DNA of 64,000 nucleotides from Paenibacillus dendrobii. GTDB lineage: Bacteria > Bacillota > Bacilli > Paenibacillales > Paenibacillaceae. Positions 61,306-64,000 of the stretch are shown piece by piece (the first letter of the stretch is position 1; each line of letters opens with the position of its first letter). The notes beneath the pieces are model-generated. The model was not told the DNA's origin. It did no database searches and was given only the letters and a program-made list of their open reading frames with translations. The stretch lies in the NCBI RefSeq assembly GCF_009807035.1, contig NZ_WUBI01000002.1:248001-312000 (forward strand). The letters run 5' to 3'. The position numbers and the translations under genes were made by a program.

Positions 61306-61767
61306 CTAATTATACAAAGCTTTCTTGGATTCAATCCTTTTCTTCATCCTGATCGATGTACCGGAGCCGGGTTCGCTGGAAACTTCAAATTCATCCATGA
61401 AATTTTCCATGATCGTAAATCCCATCCCTGACCGCTCCAGTTCAGGCTTTGACGTATACAAAGGCTGCCTTGCCAAATCCAAATCCTCAATGCCGGCACC
61501 TTTGTCTTCAACGGTAATCGTTACGGTATCTCCAACAATCTCGGCGTGAATTCTTACCTTGCCTTCCGTATTGCTGTCATAACCATGGATAATGCTGTTG
61601 GTGACCGCTTCCGAGATGACCGTTTTAAGGTCGCTTAGCTCATCCATGGTCGGGTCCAGTTGGGAAATAAACGCGGCAACAGTTACCCGGGCAAAGGATT
61701 CATTTTCCGATTTGGAAGCAAACTCTAGCGTCATGAAATTGCGCTGTGGAGCTTTTTCCTCATTCAT
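61306..61767 (-). CDS. spoIIAB: Anti-sigma F factor and serine kinase
   Basis: 153 residues with the GHKL ATP-binding fold: N-box [24 protein letters not shown] and the lid [18 protein letters not shown] with SGTSIRMKK. It binds sigma-F and phosphorylates SpoIIAA. Start overlaps the spoIIAA stop as ATGA. Confidence 0.95.
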   Translation of the reverse strand: MNEEKAPQRNFMTLEFASKSENESFARVTVAAFISQLDPTMDELSDLKTVISEAVTNSIIHGYDSNTEGKVRIHAEIVGDTVTITVEDKGAGIEDLDLARQPLYTSKPELERSGMGFTIMENFMDEFEVSSEPGSGTSIRMKKRIESKKALYN

Positions 61768-62117
61768 GACACAACCTCCAGTCCCGAGAGCGCCTGACCC
61801 TCGTTATCAAAAATAGGCATGATCTTAAACAGCCCAGACATGTCCAACAGACGATATACCGCTTCATTCACATCGCATACCGCCATTTTGCCGCCTTTAC
61901 TTTTAATCAGCTTATACCGCCCCAGAATAACGCCTAGTCCGGAGCTGTCCATAAACTGCAAATTTTTAAAGCTGAGCACCAGATGCTCCGTTTGTCCTCT
62001 CTGAATGGATTCATCCAGCTGTAATCGGACATGATCGGCGGTATGATGATCCAGCTCGCCGGATAGACGGACAATCAGTGTTTTACGGTGATGCTCCATT
62101 TCCATTTGCAGATTCAC
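61764..62117 (-). CDS. spoIIAA: Anti-anti-sigma factor
   Basis: 117-residue STAS-domain protein. The phosphorylated Ser lies in [14 protein letters not shown]. It starts at GTG 62117 with AAGGAG upstream; ATG codons a few residues in are alternatives. Unphosphorylated SpoIIAA frees sigma-F from SpoIIAB after septation. First gene of the spoIIA operon here, behind a sigma-H-like promoter. Confidence 0.95.
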   Translation of the reverse strand: MNLQMEMEHHRKTLIVRLSGELDHHTADHVRLQLDESIQRGQTEHLVLSFKNLQFMDSSGLGVILGRYKLIKSKGGKMAVCDVNEAVYRLLDMSGLFKIMPIFDNEGQALSGLEVVS

Positions 62118-62149
62118 GCCTGCTCACTCTCCTTCCTGTCTTGAACAAG

Positions 62150-62179
62150 GATTTCTACGCAGTAAAAACAGATTCCTGC
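62150..62179 (-). promoter_or_regulatory. Sigma-H-like promoter of the spoIIA operon
   Basis: GCAGGAATC (62171-62179), a 12-nt gap and GTAGAAATC (62150-62158) on the minus strand match the sigma-H pattern RnAGGAwWW and RnnGAATww with one mismatch in each. spoIIA is sigma-H and Spo0A controlled in Bacillus. Confidence 0.6.
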
Positions 62180-62208
62180 CCCCCGACAAAACTAGAAGAA
62201 AACTGCTA

Positions 62209-63390
62209 TCAATCTACAAGAAATAATCTGGCTGTCGTCCGTTTGAAGAGCTTCCACCAGCCTGCCTTACCGATCTGTTCAGGGGATTTCAGCTCAAATT
62301 CCTTGAGAACTTTATCACCCTGATAGACGACAAGCTTGCCGAGTACCTGTCCAGCCTGAACAGGAGCCTTCACTTCCTTGGGGACTTGCAGCTCATGCCG
62401 CACGCCTTCTGTCTTGGCATTCTTCTTCATCAGGACACTGTAGTTTTGTCCGGCGGTCAGCGTCAATTCCTTTACATTGCCCTTGTTGATTTTGACGGTT
62501 CCGATCGTATCGCCCGGTTTGAAGATGGTGTGCATGCTGTACTGCGCAAACATATAATCAAACATCTTGGACACTTCTTCATTGCGTGTCTTCGTGTTCG
62601 GCTCGCCGAGCACCACCGCCACAGCTCTCATATTGCCATTGACGGCTGTAGCGGACAGACAGAACTTCGCCTCGGAGGTATACCCTGTCTTGAGCCCGTC
62701 AGCACCTGTATAGAAGCGTACCAGTTTGTTCGTATTCACCAGCCAGAATGGCTTCTGCGAATCCTTACGCAAGTAATCCTGGTACGAACCCGTATATTTC
62801 GTGATATCCTTGTGCTTCAACAGCTCGCGGCTGATGACTGCAATGTCATGCGCCGAAGAATAATGATTCTCTGCAGGGAGACCGTTGCAATTGGCAAAAT
62901 GAGTGTCCGTAAGTCCCAGTTCCTTCGCTTTGTCATTCATCATCTGTACGAAGGCTTCCTCGGTTCCGCCAATTTTCTCTGCCATGGCTACGGAAGCGTC
63001 ATTGCCTGATGCCATCGCGATGCCCTTCAACATTTCGTTGACGGACATTTCCTCGCCTGGCTCCAGAAAGATCTGTGAGCCCCCCATAGAAGCTGCGTAC
63101 TCGCTTGTCCGGACCATGTCGGTTAGCTTCAGCTTGCCGGAGTCGATCGCCTCCATCGTAAGCAGCATGGTCATGATCTTGGTAATGCTGGCTGGCGGCA
63201 GTTTATCATGGCTGTTTTTCTCATAAATAATAGTTCCGGTATCCGCATCCATGAGGATGGCGGACCTGGCATTAGCCGCAAGCTCGGCCCCAGCCGACTG
63301 TTTGGCCTTCTCCTCCGCTGATCCCGCTTGGGGAAAAGCCACAGCCGATAAGCATATCGACAGCACGACAGCCAATAGCGTTTTTTTCAA
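62209..63390 (-). CDS. dacF: D-alanyl-D-alanine carboxypeptidase (sporulation PBP)
   Basis: 393 residues. A signal peptide (KKTLLAVVLSICLSAVAFPQ) precedes a serine peptidase S11 domain with SITK (SxxK), SGND (SxN) and KTGYT (KTG box), and a C-terminal beta domain (about 290-380). TTG start after AGGAGGGG. It trims cortex peptidoglycan crosslinking in the forespore; next to spoIIA as in Bacillus. It is read separately before spoIIA, with a 91-bp gap. Confidence 0.9.
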   Translation of the reverse strand: MKKTLLAVVLSICLSAVAFPQAGSAEEKAKQSAGAELAANARSAILMDADTGTIIYEKNSHDKLPPASITKIMTMLLTMEAIDSGKLKLTDMVRTSEYAASMGGSQIFLEPGEEMSVNEMLKGIAMASGNDASVAMAEKIGGTEEAFVQMMNDKAKELGLTDTHFANCNGLPAENHYSSAHDIAVISRELLKHKDITKYTGSYQDYLRKDSQKPFWLVNTNKLVRFYTGADGLKTGYTSEAKFCLSATAVNGNMRAVAVVLGEPNTKTRNEEVSKMFDYMFAQYSMHTIFKPGDTIGTVKINKGNVKELTLTAGQNYSVLMKKNAKTEGVRHELQVPKEVKAPVQAGQVLGKLVVYQGDKVLKEFELKSPEQIGKAGWWKLFKRTTARLFLVD

Positions 63391-63565
63391 AATAAGTCCC
63401 CTCCTGACCTCTGGTCATTAGTGATATGAGAATTCTGCAAAAACTCAAAATCTAATAGCGCATGTTCTTTTGCAAAATCCTAATATTGCTGCTGTTTTCC
63501 AGTGTCGTCAGGTTGACAGAAAAATATTCCACGTAAAGCCTTGTTATTCAGGAAAATTTTGTATA

Positions 63566-63606
63566 TAAAAACAAAAAGTCCGCAGGTCAATTCCCTGCGG
63601 ACTTCA
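63566..63606 (-). terminator. Terminator of the purine nucleoside phosphorylase gene
   Basis: AAGTCCGCAGG and CCTGCGGACTT form an 11-bp stem; the minus strand then reads TTTTTGTTTTT. Between here and dacF (63391-63565) only upstream sequence of dacF is seen. Confidence 0.8.
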
Positions 63607-63635
63607 TATTTCAATATTATGGTTCCTCTATCACG

Positions 63636-64000
63636 CTACATGCCAGGAATAACGGCAAGCACCAGACTCAAGAATTTTTCGCGAACACGCTCCGTTGTTT
63701 CCATGACTTCGTCATGCGACAACGGTTGATCCAAAATTCCGGCAGCCATGTTGCTGATACAGGAAATGCCCAGTACCTCAAGTCCGGCATGGCGGGCAAC
63801 GATGGTCTCCGAAACCGTAGACATGCCCACAGCGTCGGCACCTAAGGTACGCAGCATTCTGATTTCGGCTGGCGTTTCATAGGTAGGTCCAAGCAGTCCT
63901 GCGTATACCCCTTCCTGTACATGAATGCCTTTGGATTCAGCAGTATCCTTCAGGAGGCTGCGCAGACGACGGCTGTAGCCCTCGGACATATCCGGGAAAC
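63636..64000 (-). CDS. punA: Purine nucleoside phosphorylase, C-terminal part
   Basis: The frame enters the window at 64000 ([18 protein letters not shown]) and ends at 63636, so only about 120 of some 270 residues are visible. The internal ATG at 63989 is not the start. [39 protein letters not shown] and CISNMAAGI are signatures of the trimeric PNP family (inosine/guanosine phosphorolysis). It lies upstream of dacF as the pnp gene does in Bacillus. Confidence 0.9.
   Translation of the reverse strand, partial: FPDMSEGYSRRLRSLLKDTAESKGIHVQEGVYAGLLGPTYETPAEIRMLRTLGADAVGMSTVSETIVARHAGLEVLGISCISNMAAGILDQPLSHDEVMETTERVREKFLSLVLAVIPGM

Noticed and set aside
56210-63226. Many plus-strand ORFs opposite the spo, lysA and dacF genes
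   Set aside because: They are typical shadows in GC-rich coding DNA; the minus-strand genes are certain.

Overview
The window is the right-hand 55 kb of an SPbeta-like siphovirus prophage joined to a sporulation locus of a Firmicute, most likely Paenibacillus. The host part (55334-64000, all minus strand, clearly more GC-rich) runs purine nucleoside phosphorylase, dacF, spoIIAA, spoIIAB, sigF, spoVAA, spoVAB, spoVAF, lysA, cyclophilin, which is a Bacillales order lacking spoVAC-AE. The left end of the prophage is outside the window. The right end lies between the integrase (53699-54811) and the cyclophilin gene; the exact attachment core cannot be fixed from one side.

Left arm (1-17475, minus strand): about 25 small, mostly unknown early-type genes, an AP2-domain protein, a DUF4258/MqsA-type toxin-antitoxin pair, candidate structured RNAs, and a replication cassette. 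The cassette is tyrosine recombinase, RecD2-like helicase and a two-winged-helix protein in overlapping frames, followed by 22-bp iterons and about 1.5 kb of AT-rich non-coding DNA that contains a plus-strand remnant of an SRAP (YedK/YoqW-type) gene. Several early promoters share a near-identical spacer and -10 sequence.

The most unusual element is at 1234-1352 on the plus strand: a good sigma-A promoter, one 32-nt type I-C-like CRISPR repeat and an intrinsic terminator, with no second repeat, no spacer array and no cas genes. This is the layout expected of a phage RNA anti-CRISPR (a solitary-repeat decoy crRNA). It lies between two very acidic small-protein genes and next to a start-less helix-turn-helix ORF.

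Right arm (17684-53650, plus strand): a promoter at 17556 precedes an 856-residue single-chain RNA polymerase of the YonO/cellular-RdRP double-psi-barrel type (motif DYDSD). Next come an HU-like protein, a YonK-like protein, a phosphoesterase, terminase, portal, protease/scaffold (with an internal start), decoration protein, major capsid, neck proteins, a tail tube with a -1 frameshift extension, tail assembly proteins, a third tyrosine recombinase (HxxK instead of HxxR), a 2169-residue tape measure with an NlpC/P60 domain, Dit, Tal with an HxH needle, a tail fibre, XkdX, holin, amidase and an LLH holin. Terminator-like hairpins stand just before many late genes, so the phage polymerase (or an antiterminator) would need to read through them. 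Two minus-strand secreted-protein genes (37187 and 48244) sit inside the late region as probable morons.
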